From Pseudomonadales bacterium (GTDB lineage: Bacteria > Pseudomonadota > Gammaproteobacteria > Pseudomonadales > IMCC2047): 64,000 nt of DNA. The DNA is taken from positions 682,001-746,000 of the forward strand of contig JACKNY010000002.1 in assembly GCA_024234615.1 (NCBI GenBank), given 5' to 3'. This document shows, piece by piece, positions 34,561 through 43,772 of this stretch (positions are counted from its first letter, which is position 1; every line of letters starts with the position of its first letter). The position numbers and the translations under genes are program-made. The notes under the pieces were generated by a model. It made no database searches and was not told the origin of the DNA. It worked only from the letters and a program-made list of their open reading frames with translations.

Positions 34561-35835
34561 ATGACACGATCAAATCGATTTAACTTTGGACGCACTGTGC
34601 TCTTTGGGGTTCTTGGCTGGAGCCTTGCCCTCTATTCGGACGCGGAGGCAACGCTTTCTGCCGGCGCTGTTTCCGCCGAAATAAAACAAACACAGGCTGA
34701 GGAATGTTCCTCTCTCGTTTCAGTGCATTGCGGCGCTGCTCCCAGCGGCGCCTTTGATGAGGATGGCCGCTACTGGGTTGTCTTTGTCCAGCAAGAATAT
34801 CTGTACCTGAGCTATTCCGATAATCAAGGCGTTAAATTTTCCACCCCTATCAAAGTCAATTCCACGCCTGAGCCTATCTATACCGACGGCGAAAACCGCC
34901 CCAAGTTGGCTATCGGGACTGACCATGAAATCTATGTGTCCTGGACTAAACGCTCGCCGGAAAGGTTTAGTGGCGATATCCGGTTCAGCCGCTCCATTGA
35001 CCAAGGAAAAAGCTTCAGTCCGGCACAAACCATTAATGATGACGGACTAGTCACCAGCCACCGCTTTGACGCCCTGCTCACTGATCATCGCGGCGATGTC
35101 TATTTAGCCTGGCTGGATAAGCGCGACCGGCAGGCAGCACTAGCCCAAAATAGCACCTATACGGGTGCGGCGCTCTACTATGCTGTCTCCACAGATAAAG
35201 GCGTCAGTTTCTCACCAAATCAAAAAGTGGCAGATCATTCCTGTGAATGCTGCCGTATTGCGATCAGCCGACCGGAGGGCTCTGGCGCAGCTATCCTTTG
35301 GCGGCATATCTTTGCAACCAATACCCGTGATCATGCTTTTGTTATCCTTGGGCCAAAGGCCGTCACTCAAGCGCCCCAAAGAGCGACAGTGGATAACTGG
35401 CAAATTGATGCCTGCCCGCACCACGGGCCAGCAATGACCGATGCTGACAATGGTCATTATGCTATGGCTTGGTTTACCAATAGCCCTCAGCGTAAAGGTA
35501 TCTATTTTGGCAGCTACGATGCCGAGACCGGCATAATGACGCATCAGACATCTCTCAGCCATTCACCTGGCGCAAGCCACCCTCAACTATTACGGCCACA
35601 CCAAGGATTGTTATTAGCCGCCTGGAAAGTTTTTGATGGACAAAAAACCCTTATCCTGTTGGCGGCCTCTGAAGATAACGGTATTAACTGGCACCCCCCT
35701 CAGGTTGTTGCCAAAACTGAGGAGGCCTCAGACCATCCTTTGTTAGTCCAGAAAGGGAGTCAGGCCTATCTTAGCTGGCATACCAAAAATGAAGGATTCC
35801 GGTTAATACCCCTTTCCATTCAGCAGGAAGGATAG
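34561..35835 (+). CDS. Exported Asp-box (sialidase-like propeller) protein with Cys/His clusters
   Basis: 424 aa with an N-terminal hydrophobic signal (about 10-30). Four Asp-box turns mark a beta-propeller: SDNQGVKF, SIDQGKSF, STDKGVSF, SEDNGINW. Unlike true sialidases it has a dense cluster CECCR near residue 226 and CPHHGP near 287, and an early C-S-S-L-V-S-V-H-C stretch near 49-57. These look like metal- or haem-binding or disulfide sites. Its pairing with a TonB receptor before and a CPPC thioredoxin after supports a redox-sensitive metal or cofactor handling role. That is inference. A glycosidase role is unlikely because no arginine triad is evident. Confidence 0.75.
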   Translation: MTRSNRFNFGRTVLFGVLGWSLALYSDAEATLSAGAVSAEIKQTQAEECSSLVSVHCGAAPSGAFDEDGRYWVVFVQQEYLYLSYSDNQGVKFSTPIKVNSTPEPIYTDGENRPKLAIGTDHEIYVSWTKRSPERFSGDIRFSRSIDQGKSFSPAQTINDDGLVTSHRFDALLTDHRGDVYLAWLDKRDRQAALAQNSTYTGAALYYAVSTDKGVSFSPNQKVADHSCECCRIAISRPEGSGAAILWRHIFATNTRDHAFVILGPKAVTQAPQRATVDNWQIDACPHHGPAMTDADNGHYAMAWFTNSPQRKGIYFGSYDAETGIMTHQTSLSHSPGASHPQLLRPHQGLLLAAWKVFDGQKTLILLAASEDNGINWHPPQVVAKTEEASDHPLLVQKGSQAYLSWHTKNEGFRLIPLSIQQEG

Positions 35836-35840
35836 AACGG

Positions 35841-36326
35841 ATGATTAAAAAACCTTTCTTATACACTGGACTATTAACACTCTCACTAATGTTGGCGGTT
35901 CCCGCTGCGGCTGAGCAACAAGCGTTTTCTGAAGACAGTATCGCTGTGATCGAAAACCACTATGCAAATGAACCTTTCCTATTAGTCATGTGGTCGATAG
36001 AGTGTCCTCCCTGCAGAGAGGAGTTGGCATTATTCAGTCAATTAAAACGTACTGGCGAAAAATTCAACCTGGTCTTAATCTCAACGGACAATCTTAGCCA
36101 ACAAGATACCCTTAATGCGACACTTACAGAATTTGGGTTGGAGGCTGTGGATAGTTGGATCTTTGCCAGCGACAATGTCGAAAAACTTCGCTACCATCTT
36201 GACCCTGAATGGTTCGGCGAAATGCCACGCAGTTATTTTTATGACCGATTCCATCACCGTATCGCGGTGAGCGGTAAATTAACGCACCAAAATATCAAAG
36301 CATGGTTAACCGACAAAGGCACCTGA
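35841..36326 (+). CDS. TlpA-type periplasmic thioredoxin
   Basis: 161 aa. Signal peptide about 1-24 (FLYTGLLTLSLMLAVPAAAEQ). The active site is WSIECPPCREEL near residues 50-61, a CPPC in the usual place after the first strand, and EMPRSYFYD near 131 carries the cis-Pro. It lies 5 bp after the Asp-box gene, so the two are almost certainly co-translated; the likely job is to keep the CECCR/CPHH cysteines of that protein in the right redox state. Family function (periplasmic thiol oxidoreductase) is secure; the partner is inferred. Confidence 0.85.
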   Translation: MIKKPFLYTGLLTLSLMLAVPAAAEQQAFSEDSIAVIENHYANEPFLLVMWSIECPPCREELALFSQLKRTGEKFNLVLISTDNLSQQDTLNATLTEFGLEAVDSWIFASDNVEKLRYHLDPEWFGEMPRSYFYDRFHHRIAVSGKLTHQNIKAWLTDKGT

Positions 36327-36328
36327 AA

Positions 36329-36365
36329 AAAGGGGTTATTTTGGTAAAAAATATCAACCCCCTTT
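36329..36365. terminator. Possible bidirectional terminator between thioredoxin and MFS genes
   Basis: Arms AAAGGGGTT (36329-36337) and AACCCCCTTT (36356-36365) with an A/T-rich 18-base loop, in the 42 bp between two convergent genes. Confidence 0.45.
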
Positions 36366-36368
36366 ACT

Positions 36369-37547
36369 TTAGCCTGCTCTCATCTTCTTTTTTTGCTGTA
36401 CCAAGGGCGGCAAAATCAACAACAGGCTCAGCGCAAATAACACCATACCCAGCCAGATTACACTACTATAGTTGTCCTTCATAATGACTGAGGCGGCCAA
36501 TGCCGGACCAATAGCCAGCCCCAACATCTGGCCAGCAACACCGTACACGACAAGTTTGCCGCTACCATCAAAACTGGCCATCGCGGCTAACAGGAAAGGG
36601 TGCGCCAGATTCCAGGCATAATTAAAAACGCACACCGCAATAGCGTATAGGAGCACATTCATCTCTGCGAATAAAAGAGCCAATGAAACAATGCTACCCG
36701 TGACCCCAGCTATCAACGGAATTATTCGACCCCATCGAATACCCAAAGTAGCCGCAGTGAAGGCACCCGCCACGCCCCCAAACTGAGACAGCGTTAATCC
36801 ATTGGAAACTTCCTGCTCTGAACCACCGCCACTGACGCCAATTAAAAACAAATAAGCCCAAACGGCTCCCTGAGCCAGAAAGTAGACCAGCATTGTGACT
36901 ACCGCCATCACCCGATATCCACGCGCTAACTTAACCGCATCCGCATCCACCACCCCATGACCTTCACCAGAGTTCGGCAAATAGCGAATAAATGGCAGGG
37001 CACTCAGGGTAAAAAGCGCAAAAAATATTAATACCCCATCCATTCCCACCAAAGCATAGGCCGTCGGCATCACCAAAAACCCTAATGCGCCATAGAGTAG
37101 AATCCACATGATCATGTAACCAAAATTGCGGTCCGGATTGGCCGATAGGCCGATAATGGTAAAGGTCAGCGAAATCAAAACACCGGAACCAATGCCGGTA
37201 ATACAGCGCAATGCCGCAAAGGGGACAAATGACTTGGTCGTGGTGGAAAGTAGATTACCAACGACCACCAGCAATACCGACCAAATCATGATATAACGCC
37301 AGTTTACCCGACCTGTCAGAAGAATCATTATCAAGGTGGTAATGGCAATACCCCACATCTCCGCTGAGGCAATATAACCCGCTTGCTGCTCAGTAAAGTA
37401 ATAATACTCCACCAGTCCTTGCACAAATCCAGGCTGTACGATAAACACCGCCGGTCCAATAATACTGATGTATATGGCGGCGATCAGCGTTTTGGTGCTA
37501 TTGAGGTCAATGGGGCGCTGCAGGTTCCCAGCGAGGGCTTTTATCAT
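36369..37547 (-). CDS. MFS transporter
   Basis: 392 aa with about 12 predicted membrane segments in two halves separated by a charged loop near residue 190 (RYLPNSGEGHGVVDADAVKLARG). LLTGRVNWRYIMIW near 78 and RCITGIGSGVLISLTFTIIG near 112 are typical of the first half. The substrate is unknown. GAGG precedes the ATG. It is divergent from the LuxR-type regulator at 37850 across a 302 bp gap in which I see no gene, so it is the most likely regulated target. Confidence 0.85.
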   Translation of the reverse strand: MIKALAGNLQRPIDLNSTKTLIAAIYISIIGPAVFIVQPGFVQGLVEYYYFTEQQAGYIASAEMWGIAITTLIMILLTGRVNWRYIMIWSVLLVVVGNLLSTTTKSFVPFAALRCITGIGSGVLISLTFTIIGLSANPDRNFGYMIMWILLYGALGFLVMPTAYALVGMDGVLIFFALFTLSALPFIRYLPNSGEGHGVVDADAVKLARGYRVMAVVTMLVYFLAQGAVWAYLFLIGVSGGGSEQEVSNGLTLSQFGGVAGAFTAATLGIRWGRIIPLIAGVTGSIVSLALLFAEMNVLLYAIAVCVFNYAWNLAHPFLLAAMASFDGSGKLVVYGVAGQMLGLAIGPALAASVIMKDNYSSVIWLGMVLFALSLLLILPPLVQQKKKMRAG

Positions 37548-37849
37548 TAATTTTTCCTCTATCGCTCAGGGTCTCTATATGAACGATTATTTTATGCATC
37601 GCTCTAGCACAAGGCTATCAGCCATATGGTTTAGACTTAAGAGCATCTCTAAAAACCTGGATTTTTTGTGAGGGCAAGAAAATCCAACACGGACGACTGC
37701 ATGGAGCTAACGCAGCCATCGCGAAAAAAGATAGATTTTAGCAATGTCTCAAGCTCAGATTGACATTCCTAAGCCCTTCACGCAAGCTTCAACCCAGCAA
37801 CTTCAACCCAGCAACAATGGTATGAAACTTTACTAAATGCAGCCGAGCT

Positions 37850-38563
37850 ATGTCCCTGCCAACCGGTCTTAACTCTAACTTCCCAAATCAGTTTCAAAAA
37901 CAGAGTTTGCAATTAGTTCGTCACATTGTTCCTCTCACCTCATCCGCCTTTTATTTGATCGACCCCGACATGCGCCACCGCGGCGTTGCCTTGTATAATC
38001 TTGAGCCGGATGTCGAAAAGGAATACCAACAAAAGTTCAGCCATCTTGACCCGCTCAATCCGCGTAAATTTTCTAGTACCACGGAAACCGTCGTTACTAT
38101 CGATTCTCAGATTTCCCCGGCAATGCTGAAGCAGTCCACCTACTATCAGGAGTTTATGAAGCCCCATGATCATCGTTATGTAGCGGATATGTTTTTTCGT
38201 TATGCGGGTGAAATTATTGCCGTACTCAGCATGCTGCGCCACGAATCGATGGGACCCTTTACGAAAGCAGAGCTGACTTTACTAAGCCACCTTCAACCTT
38301 TTCTCGAATATACCCTGAACGCGGTTTACCTACCGAAGCGGGTTGCCGAACGACAGTCTATTCAAGCACATTACTCGCTTACTGACCGGGAACTGGATAT
38401 TCTGGAGCTAGTCATTGCAGGCGCCAGCAATAAAGCCATCGCCAACGAACTTTCCTTAGGACTGGCAACAGTAAAAACTCATCTTTCGCACATCTTCCAA
38501 AAGACAGAATCCGCATCACGCACCGAACTGTTGGCCAAAGTCTTTAAGTCACTGACTAGCTAA
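37850..38563 (+). CDS. LuxR-family transcriptional regulator
   Basis: 237 aa. The C-terminal 65 residues are a GerE/LuxR helix-turn-helix: LTDRELDILELVIAGASNKAIANELSLGLATVKTHLSHIF, split here as LTDRELDILELV, GASNKAIANELSL and ATVKTHLSHIF. The N-terminal 160 residues do not show the conserved Trp/Tyr/Asp set of acyl-homoserine-lactone receptors, and no receiver-domain Asp is seen, so it is a solo LuxR with an unknown ligand. No clear ribosome-binding site. It stands between the MFS gene and the SDR/transaminase/kinase operon and may control both. It is the only regulator I recognise besides phaR. Confidence 0.85.
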   Translation: MSLPTGLNSNFPNQFQKQSLQLVRHIVPLTSSAFYLIDPDMRHRGVALYNLEPDVEKEYQQKFSHLDPLNPRKFSSTTETVVTIDSQISPAMLKQSTYYQEFMKPHDHRYVADMFFRYAGEIIAVLSMLRHESMGPFTKAELTLLSHLQPFLEYTLNAVYLPKRVAERQSIQAHYSLTDRELDILELVIAGASNKAIANELSLGLATVKTHLSHIFQKTESASRTELLAKVFKSLTS

Positions 38564-38676
38564 ACTTCGTTACCACGTCTAAACCCTTTGGCGGATAGCG
38601 TTGTGCAACCCAGTCCGGCTAAAATCCTTAGCAACAGATTCATCTCAAATAGCTATCTTCCGGGTAGGGGAGCACT

Positions 38677-39480
38677 ATGCTGGGTAAATTAACAAATAAA
38701 GTAGCCATAGTTACTGGTGCCGGGCAGGGTATTGGAGAAAGCATTGCTAAAATATTTGCTGGCGCCGGGGCCAAAATAGTTGTGGCTACGCGCTCGCAAG
38801 GAAACGGGCAACAAACGGTTGACGACATCATTGAGGCGGGTGGCGATGCCCTACTGATTCAAACCGATGTGGGTCAGCAGACACAAATTAATCTTATGGT
38901 GAAGCAAACCGTCGAGCACTATGGCCGCCTGGATATCGCCATTCATAATGCGGCTATTTTCCCTATGCACAGCGTGGCAGATTTACCGGCGCAAGTCCTG
39001 GACGATACGCTGGCCATCAACCTCAAAGCTGCTTTCTGGCTGACGCAGGCAGCCATTCCCCATTTACGGCGACAGGGCGGCGGCCGTTTGCTCTTTACTT
39101 CATCGGTAACTGGCCCAACTGTAGCAATGCCACTCACGGCCCATTATGCCGCCTCCAAGGCAGGTATGAACGGGTTTATCAAAACCGCCGCCATTGAACT
39201 GGCACGTGAGAATATTACGGTAAACGGTGTTGAGCCCGGTTATATCCTGACCCAGGCCATGTCGTTGCTGGCAGGTGCCGATGAACTGCAGGAAATGGCA
39301 TCAATGATACCCAAGGGCGAATTGGGTAAACCAGAGGATATTGCCAACACCATGCTCTTCCTCGCCTCCGACGAATCGGCTTATATTACTGGCCAAACCA
39401 TCGTGGTAGACGGCGGCTCCACCCTGCCCGAAAGCCCGGTGATGATGCGTCAGTTCTATCATCAAGGAGAAAGGCAATGA
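38677..39480 (+). CDS. Short-chain dehydrogenase/reductase
   Basis: 267 aa, classical SDR. Cofactor motif TGAGQGIG at residues 13-20, then ATRSQG after the second strand (fits NADP), HNAAIF for the NNAG-like motif, catalytic Ser in FTSSVTGP, and HYAASKAG with the Tyr-Lys pair near 157-161. Ends with the usual ITGQTIVVDGGSTLP. GGGGAG precedes the ATG. It overlaps the class III PLP gene as ATGA, so it likely acts on the same substrate, oxidising an alcohol or reducing the carbonyl made by the PLP enzyme. Confidence 0.9.
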   Translation: MLGKLTNKVAIVTGAGQGIGESIAKIFAGAGAKIVVATRSQGNGQQTVDDIIEAGGDALLIQTDVGQQTQINLMVKQTVEHYGRLDIAIHNAAIFPMHSVADLPAQVLDDTLAINLKAAFWLTQAAIPHLRRQGGGRLLFTSSVTGPTVAMPLTAHYAASKAGMNGFIKTAAIELARENITVNGVEPGYILTQAMSLLAGADELQEMASMIPKGELGKPEDIANTMLFLASDESAYITGQTIVVDGGSTLPESPVMMRQFYHQGERQ

Positions 39481-40757
39481 ACCATGAAGATTTATTGGCG
39501 CGCCGTTACCGGCTATTGGGAAAACACTCCCCCCTGTTTTATGACAAACCATTACATTTGGTGCGAGGGAAAGGCGTATGGTTATTCGACGCCAACGGCA
39601 AACGCTACCTGGATGCCTACAATAACGTTCCCGTGGTGGGCCACTGTAACCCGCAGGTGCTGGAAGCACTAACCCGACAAGCGTCCACACTTAATATCCA
39701 CACGCGTTACCTGCACGACAATATTGTGAATTACGCCGAGCGCCTCACCGCCACTTTTGACGACACCCTCAGCATGGCTATGTTTGCCTGCACCGGCAGC
39801 GAAGCCAACGAGATAGCATTGCGTATGGCCCGACACTGTACCGGCGGTATGGGCATTATCGTTACCGACTTTGCCTATCATGGCAATACCACTGCGATAG
39901 CCGAGCTGGGTACTGGGTTTATGCCCGAAGCCAGCAACGCCAAAAATGTTCGCGCCATTCCCATTCCTGACTCTTATCGAGGTCTACACGGCCTTCAAGG
40001 CACTGCACTTGCCCAAGCCTATGCCGATGAAGTACAGCAGGCCATCGATTCTTTTGCTGCTGCAGGTATTCAGTTAGCCGGAATACTGGTCTGCCCCGAG
40101 TTTGCCAACGAAGGTTTATTGAATGTTCCACCCGGCTTTATGGAAATGGCGGTTGAGCGGGTACGTCGTGCTGGGGGCCTGTATATCGCAGACGAAGTGC
40201 AGGGTGGTTTTGCACGCACCGGCACTCATATGTGGAGCCATCAGTGGGATCAGGTGACACCAGATATCGTTACCCTGGGTAAACCCATGGGGAATGGCCA
40301 CCCCATCTCAGGCGTCATTGCACGAGCCGAGTTGATCAATGAGTTTGGTCGCACCGCCATGTATTTCAACACCTTCGGCGGCAACCCGGTTTCCTGCGCT
40401 GTGGGCTTGGCGGTTCTGAATGAAATTGAGCACAACAATCTGTTGGAACAGGTAACGCAAGTGGGCTCTTACGTCGCCAGCGGCCTCCGCAAACTCCAGG
40501 AGAAATATGAGTTGATCGGGGAAGTACGGGATCGCGGCTTGTTTTTTGGTTTGGAACTCGTTACAGATCGCCAGACTAAGGAACCGGCAGGTACTGAAGC
40601 CAAACGGCTGGTCAACGCTATGCGCGACCGCGGTGTCCTAATCAGCAAAATTGGCCGTTTCGACAATATTTTGAAAATCCGCCCACCGCTGGTATTTAAC
40701 CGTGAACATGGCGATTTTCTGCTCGCCACACTTGACGATGCTCTTGCGTCACTTTAA
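39477..40757 (+). CDS. Class III PLP-dependent aminotransferase or phospho-lyase
   Basis: 426 aa, fold type I. ACTGSEANEIALRMAR near residue 103 binds the phosphate of PLP, YIADEVQGGFARTG near 237 holds the conserved Asp, and TLGKPMGNGHPISG near 263 carries the Schiff-base Lys. FNTFGGNPVSCAVGLAVL follows. In bacteria and animals class III enzymes paired with an APH-type kinase can act as phospho-lyases (ethanolamine-phosphate and 5-phosphohydroxylysine types), releasing phosphate and ammonia from a phosphorylated amino alcohol. The kinase gene follows by 16 bp. Ordinary omega-transamination remains possible. Confidence 0.88.
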   Translation: MNHEDLLARRYRLLGKHSPLFYDKPLHLVRGKGVWLFDANGKRYLDAYNNVPVVGHCNPQVLEALTRQASTLNIHTRYLHDNIVNYAERLTATFDDTLSMAMFACTGSEANEIALRMARHCTGGMGIIVTDFAYHGNTTAIAELGTGFMPEASNAKNVRAIPIPDSYRGLHGLQGTALAQAYADEVQQAIDSFAAAGIQLAGILVCPEFANEGLLNVPPGFMEMAVERVRRAGGLYIADEVQGGFARTGTHMWSHQWDQVTPDIVTLGKPMGNGHPISGVIARAELINEFGRTAMYFNTFGGNPVSCAVGLAVLNEIEHNNLLEQVTQVGSYVASGLRKLQEKYELIGEVRDRGLFFGLELVTDRQTKEPAGTEAKRLVNAMRDRGVLISKIGRFDNILKIRPPLVFNREHGDFLLATLDDALASL

Positions 40758-40773
40758 TCCCGGGAAACTTTCG

Positions 40774-41793
40774 ATGACCGATTTTTATACTCTCGATAAC
40801 ACCGAACAAAAAGTCCGACTGCACGGACTAGCATCCCAGGCGCTGGCGCACTGGGGCTTGGAACACAGCGAGCTGTCATTTATTAAATACCGTGAAAATG
40901 CGGTTTTTAAATTGGTTACCGCAACAGGCGAACGCTATGCCCTGAGAATTCATCGGGCAGGCTATCATACCGATGCCGAATTATATTCTGAGCTAGAATG
41001 GATGCAGACGCTCAATGAATACGGTATTGAAGTTCCCGCCATTGTGCCCACCCTGGACGGTAAATCTTTTGTTCTCGTCAAAACGGATACGATACCGGAA
41101 CCGAGACAAATAGATCTGTTTGAGTGGATTGATGGCGAACCGATGGGCTCGGTCGAAAACGGACAGGATAACGACCCCGCAAGAATCCGACATATCTACC
41201 ACACCATCGGTCAAATCGCAGCGCGTCTTCATAATCAGGCGACAAGCTGGTCGTTACCCGATAGCTTTACCCGGCACTCCTGGGATGCTGATGGCTTAGC
41301 GGGAGCCAGCCCCTTCTGGGGGCCATTCTGGGAATTTGAGATGTTGAACGACGAACAACGCCAATTGCTGTTACGAGCGCGTGATCGGGTCTATCATGAT
41401 TTAACAAACTACGGAAAATCAAAACAAAACTACAGCCTGATTCATGCCGATTTTGTGGTGGAAAACCTAATGGTACAGGGCGATCGGATAAAGCTGATTG
41501 ATTTTGATGATGCCGGATTTGGCTGGCATTTATTCGAGCTGGCGACTGCGCTTTATTTTATTCTCGATGAAGACTTTTATGAAACGGCGAAAATTGCACT
41601 GATTGAAGGTTATAGAAAGTTCCACCCGATATCAGACGAGCAGCTTAACCATTTACCACTGTTTCTATTGGCCCGAGGGTTTACCTATCTAGGCTGGGCG
41701 CATACCCGCAATGAAACTGAAACCGCACAGCAAATGGGGCCTCGGTTCATCGACTCAGCCTGCCGTTTGGCGCGCGAGTATCTGGCAAAATAA
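40774..41793 (+). CDS. APH-family kinase (hydroxylysine/amino-alcohol kinase-like)
   Basis: 339 aa from the ATG at 40774; the open frame begins earlier at 40702 but overlaps the preceding gene. Kinase signatures: YRENAVFKLVTATGERYALRIHR near 36-58 for nucleotide binding, IHADFVVENLMV near 222 as the catalytic HxDxxxxN loop, and LIDFDDAGFG near 240 for metal binding. The family includes aminoglycoside, choline, homoserine and hydroxylysine kinases. Next to a class III PLP enzyme, phosphorylation of an amino alcohol before phospho-lysis is the most economical reading; antibiotic resistance is unlikely. Confidence 0.82.
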   Translation: MTDFYTLDNTEQKVRLHGLASQALAHWGLEHSELSFIKYRENAVFKLVTATGERYALRIHRAGYHTDAELYSELEWMQTLNEYGIEVPAIVPTLDGKSFVLVKTDTIPEPRQIDLFEWIDGEPMGSVENGQDNDPARIRHIYHTIGQIAARLHNQATSWSLPDSFTRHSWDADGLAGASPFWGPFWEFEMLNDEQRQLLLRARDRVYHDLTNYGKSKQNYSLIHADFVVENLMVQGDRIKLIDFDDAGFGWHLFELATALYFILDEDFYETAKIALIEGYRKFHPISDEQLNHLPLFLLARGFTYLGWAHTRNETETAQQMGPRFIDSACRLAREYLAK

Positions 41794-41815
41794 AAGGGTC
41801 TTTTTGTGACCCTTT
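41793..41815 (+). terminator. Terminator after the kinase gene
   Basis: Arms AAAGGGTC (41793-41800) and GACCCTTT (41808-41815) with a 7-base loop TTTTTGT. It overlaps the stop codon of the kinase gene. The tail on the plus strand is A-rich, so efficiency is uncertain. Confidence 0.5.
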
Positions 41816-41865
41816 AAAACATTGGCATTTTCAAACGGTGTGAATTTGTTTAGCCACACACCGAG

Positions 41866-42438
41866 TTACTTCATTAGCTGATCATTGATCGCATAAATAA
41901 CGTTTAAACTTAAGAGAAATACCACGATCGGAACAAATTTGTTTAATGTCGCAACAATCGCCGGGGGGTTAGCCTTGGTATAAGCACTAGAGGTATGCAG
42001 GGCCGCCACAAACTTCGTTAACCAGAGATAAACTACCGTCGCACCAAGGCCATTCAATAGCCACGCCAGCACCACATCTTTTGCCCAATAATCCTGCTGA
42101 TAAACAAAAATCATGACCGCCATGGGCGGCTCTAAAAATAACAGCCCTTTATCAATTCCTGACAGCAAACCGGTATCGTTCGGGTCAGGCGTTATAAATG
42201 TGTAGGCAATACCAAGGTAGAGCCAGAAAAACGTGAAGATCGCCAATACACAGGCGGCGGTGGAATGTCCTGCCTGAATCGCCAGAACCAGACAGATGGC
42301 ATGCGGTAATGCGCCGACAAGCAATAACAGTAACCCCCCAATTTTCGGCGGCAGCATTTTGATAGATAAACCGATAAAAATACCACAAACCAGATAGATA
42401 CTGGTTAATGCCAGCATAACAACGTTGAATTGATGCAT
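41866..42438 (-). CDS. Small multi-span membrane protein, unknown function
   Basis: 190 aa with six likely membrane segments: about 5-25, 33-53, 62-83, 105-118, 125-143 and 168-185. Between segments three and four is a loop, ITPDPNDTGLLSGIDKGLLFLEPP, which looks conserved in character. I do not recognise the family. It is transcribed towards the kinase operon and stands alone between two terminators. The start ATG at 42438 is preceded by GGGGAG at close spacing, which supports it as a real gene. Confidence 0.6.
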   Translation of the reverse strand: MHQFNVVMLALTSIYLVCGIFIGLSIKMLPPKIGGLLLLLVGALPHAICLVLAIQAGHSTAACVLAIFTFFWLYLGIAYTFITPDPNDTGLLSGIDKGLLFLEPPMAVMIFVYQQDYWAKDVVLAWLLNGLGATVVYLWLTKFVAALHTSSAYTKANPPAIVATLNKFVPIVVFLLSLNVIYAINDQLMK

Positions 42439-42603
42439 TGTTTCTCCCCGCCAAGATTTCTATTTATTGTAAAAGTAGATGACTAAAAGCTTTCGCCCTA
42501 AGGTTATCTATTAAACGAACAAGCCTACGCCTCCCCTCAACAAATGGCTCACGAAACCCAAAACCACCGATGATTTAGCTTCAGAAGTAAAATTCTGGCA
42601 AAA

Positions 42604-42628
42604 AAAGGCCAGCACAAGGCTGGCCTTT
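42604..42628 (-). terminator. Terminator after the truncated TonB receptor
   Basis: Arms AAAGGCCAGC (42604-42613) and GCTGGCCTTT (42619-42628), loop of five, and on the minus strand a run of at least six T. Strong rho-independent terminator left over from the intact receptor gene. Confidence 0.85.
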
Positions 42629-42649
42629 CATTTCTTAGCTACGTTTCTA

Positions 42650-43772
42650 TTAGAAGCTGTACTTCACATTCAGGCCATAATAGCGAGGGTCGCGATAAGT
42701 GACTTCATTGCAACCACACAAAGTTGCTAGATCGAAGCCGATATTACCGGCGCGTTCATCCGTTAAGTTTCTAGCTATAAGTGCCACTTCCCAGTTTTCT
42801 TCGCCATCCATCCAGCTAAGACGCGCATTCGAAATAGTATAGCTGTCAAATTTATCAGCGTCGAAATTACGTAGGTTGTAGAAGAACTCATCAGAGTATG
42901 TTACATCACCCTGAATAGCCATTGTGCCACCCAAAGCACTCCACTGATAACGAACCAACGCCGTAGCCTGAACTTCAGGTGCATAGGTGGGATTACGATC
43001 TTTGGGTGGTATCGGCGTTCCGATACGCAAGGGAACATCTTCTACCGTTGCATCTAACCATGCAGCACTGAGAAGAATATCCCAGCCTTCACCCGGTGAC
43101 ATCTGAAGTTCCAGTTCAACCCCTTTATTCTCAGCATCAGCATTTACCACCACGCCACTCACGCCTGTAAACAAAAAGGCTTGGTAGTCTTTGTAATCAT
43201 AGTAGAATGCCGTGCCGTTAAAGCGTGCAAGTCCATCAAAAATAGTTGCTTTAAAGCCAACTTCAAAGGAGGTCAAAATCTCTTCTTCGTACGGTAGAGT
43301 GCTATCCGGAAAAGGTAAACCACCTGCTATCGGAGCATTAAAACTGCCTGCTTTCACTCCACGGTTGATGCCGGCATAAATCAGTAAATCATCGGTCGGC
43401 CGCCAGTCTAATTGAATCTTTCCCGCCCATAAATCATCGCTGGAATCATCCTTGAAGGGTGCGGGTCGCGCCGGAAATAAGACCGGTCCGTTATTTACCT
43501 GATCTGTTCCCAGAGACGCGAAAAACAACTGATTCATTTCATAATCTTTATCTTCACGCATTAGACGCAAACCGGTAATCAACGTCAGTTCTTCATTCAG
43601 GTCATATTCAATCTGACCAAAAATTGAATAGGAGTCGGTTTCCATTTCGGCGATTGTACCGATATCAACACCACTTATAGGAAAACCTCCAAACAATGCG
43701 GGTAGGCTATTTGCTGGCCCTTTTAAGCCGTTGTCCGATTCGTTATCGATATTCAGGTAGAAAAAACCAACT
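42650..43772 (-). pseudogene. TonB-dependent receptor, C-terminal half only, cut by an IS remnant
   Basis: Open frame of 348 codons plus about 25 more upstream codons (VGFFYLNIDNESDNG) that read as barrel sequence, then a switch to transposase-like DNA near 43772. The signal peptide, TonB box and plug are missing; only barrel strands remain, ending in NVKYSF with the terminal aromatic. Barrel segments such as DLLIYAGINRGVKAGSFNAP and ILTSFEVGFKATIFDGLARF place it among receptors for aromatic or terpenoid-type ligands found in sphingomonads and marine bacteria. It cannot work as a receptor. Confidence 0.85.

Noticed and set aside
34561..35835. True secreted sialidase
   Set aside because: Asp-boxes only show a propeller; I see no arginine triad, and the Cys/His clusters and thioredoxin neighbour suggest something else.
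40774..41793. Aminoglycoside resistance kinase
   Set aside because: Chromosomal place behind a class III PLP enzyme and an SDR fits amino-alcohol metabolism; there is no resistance context.
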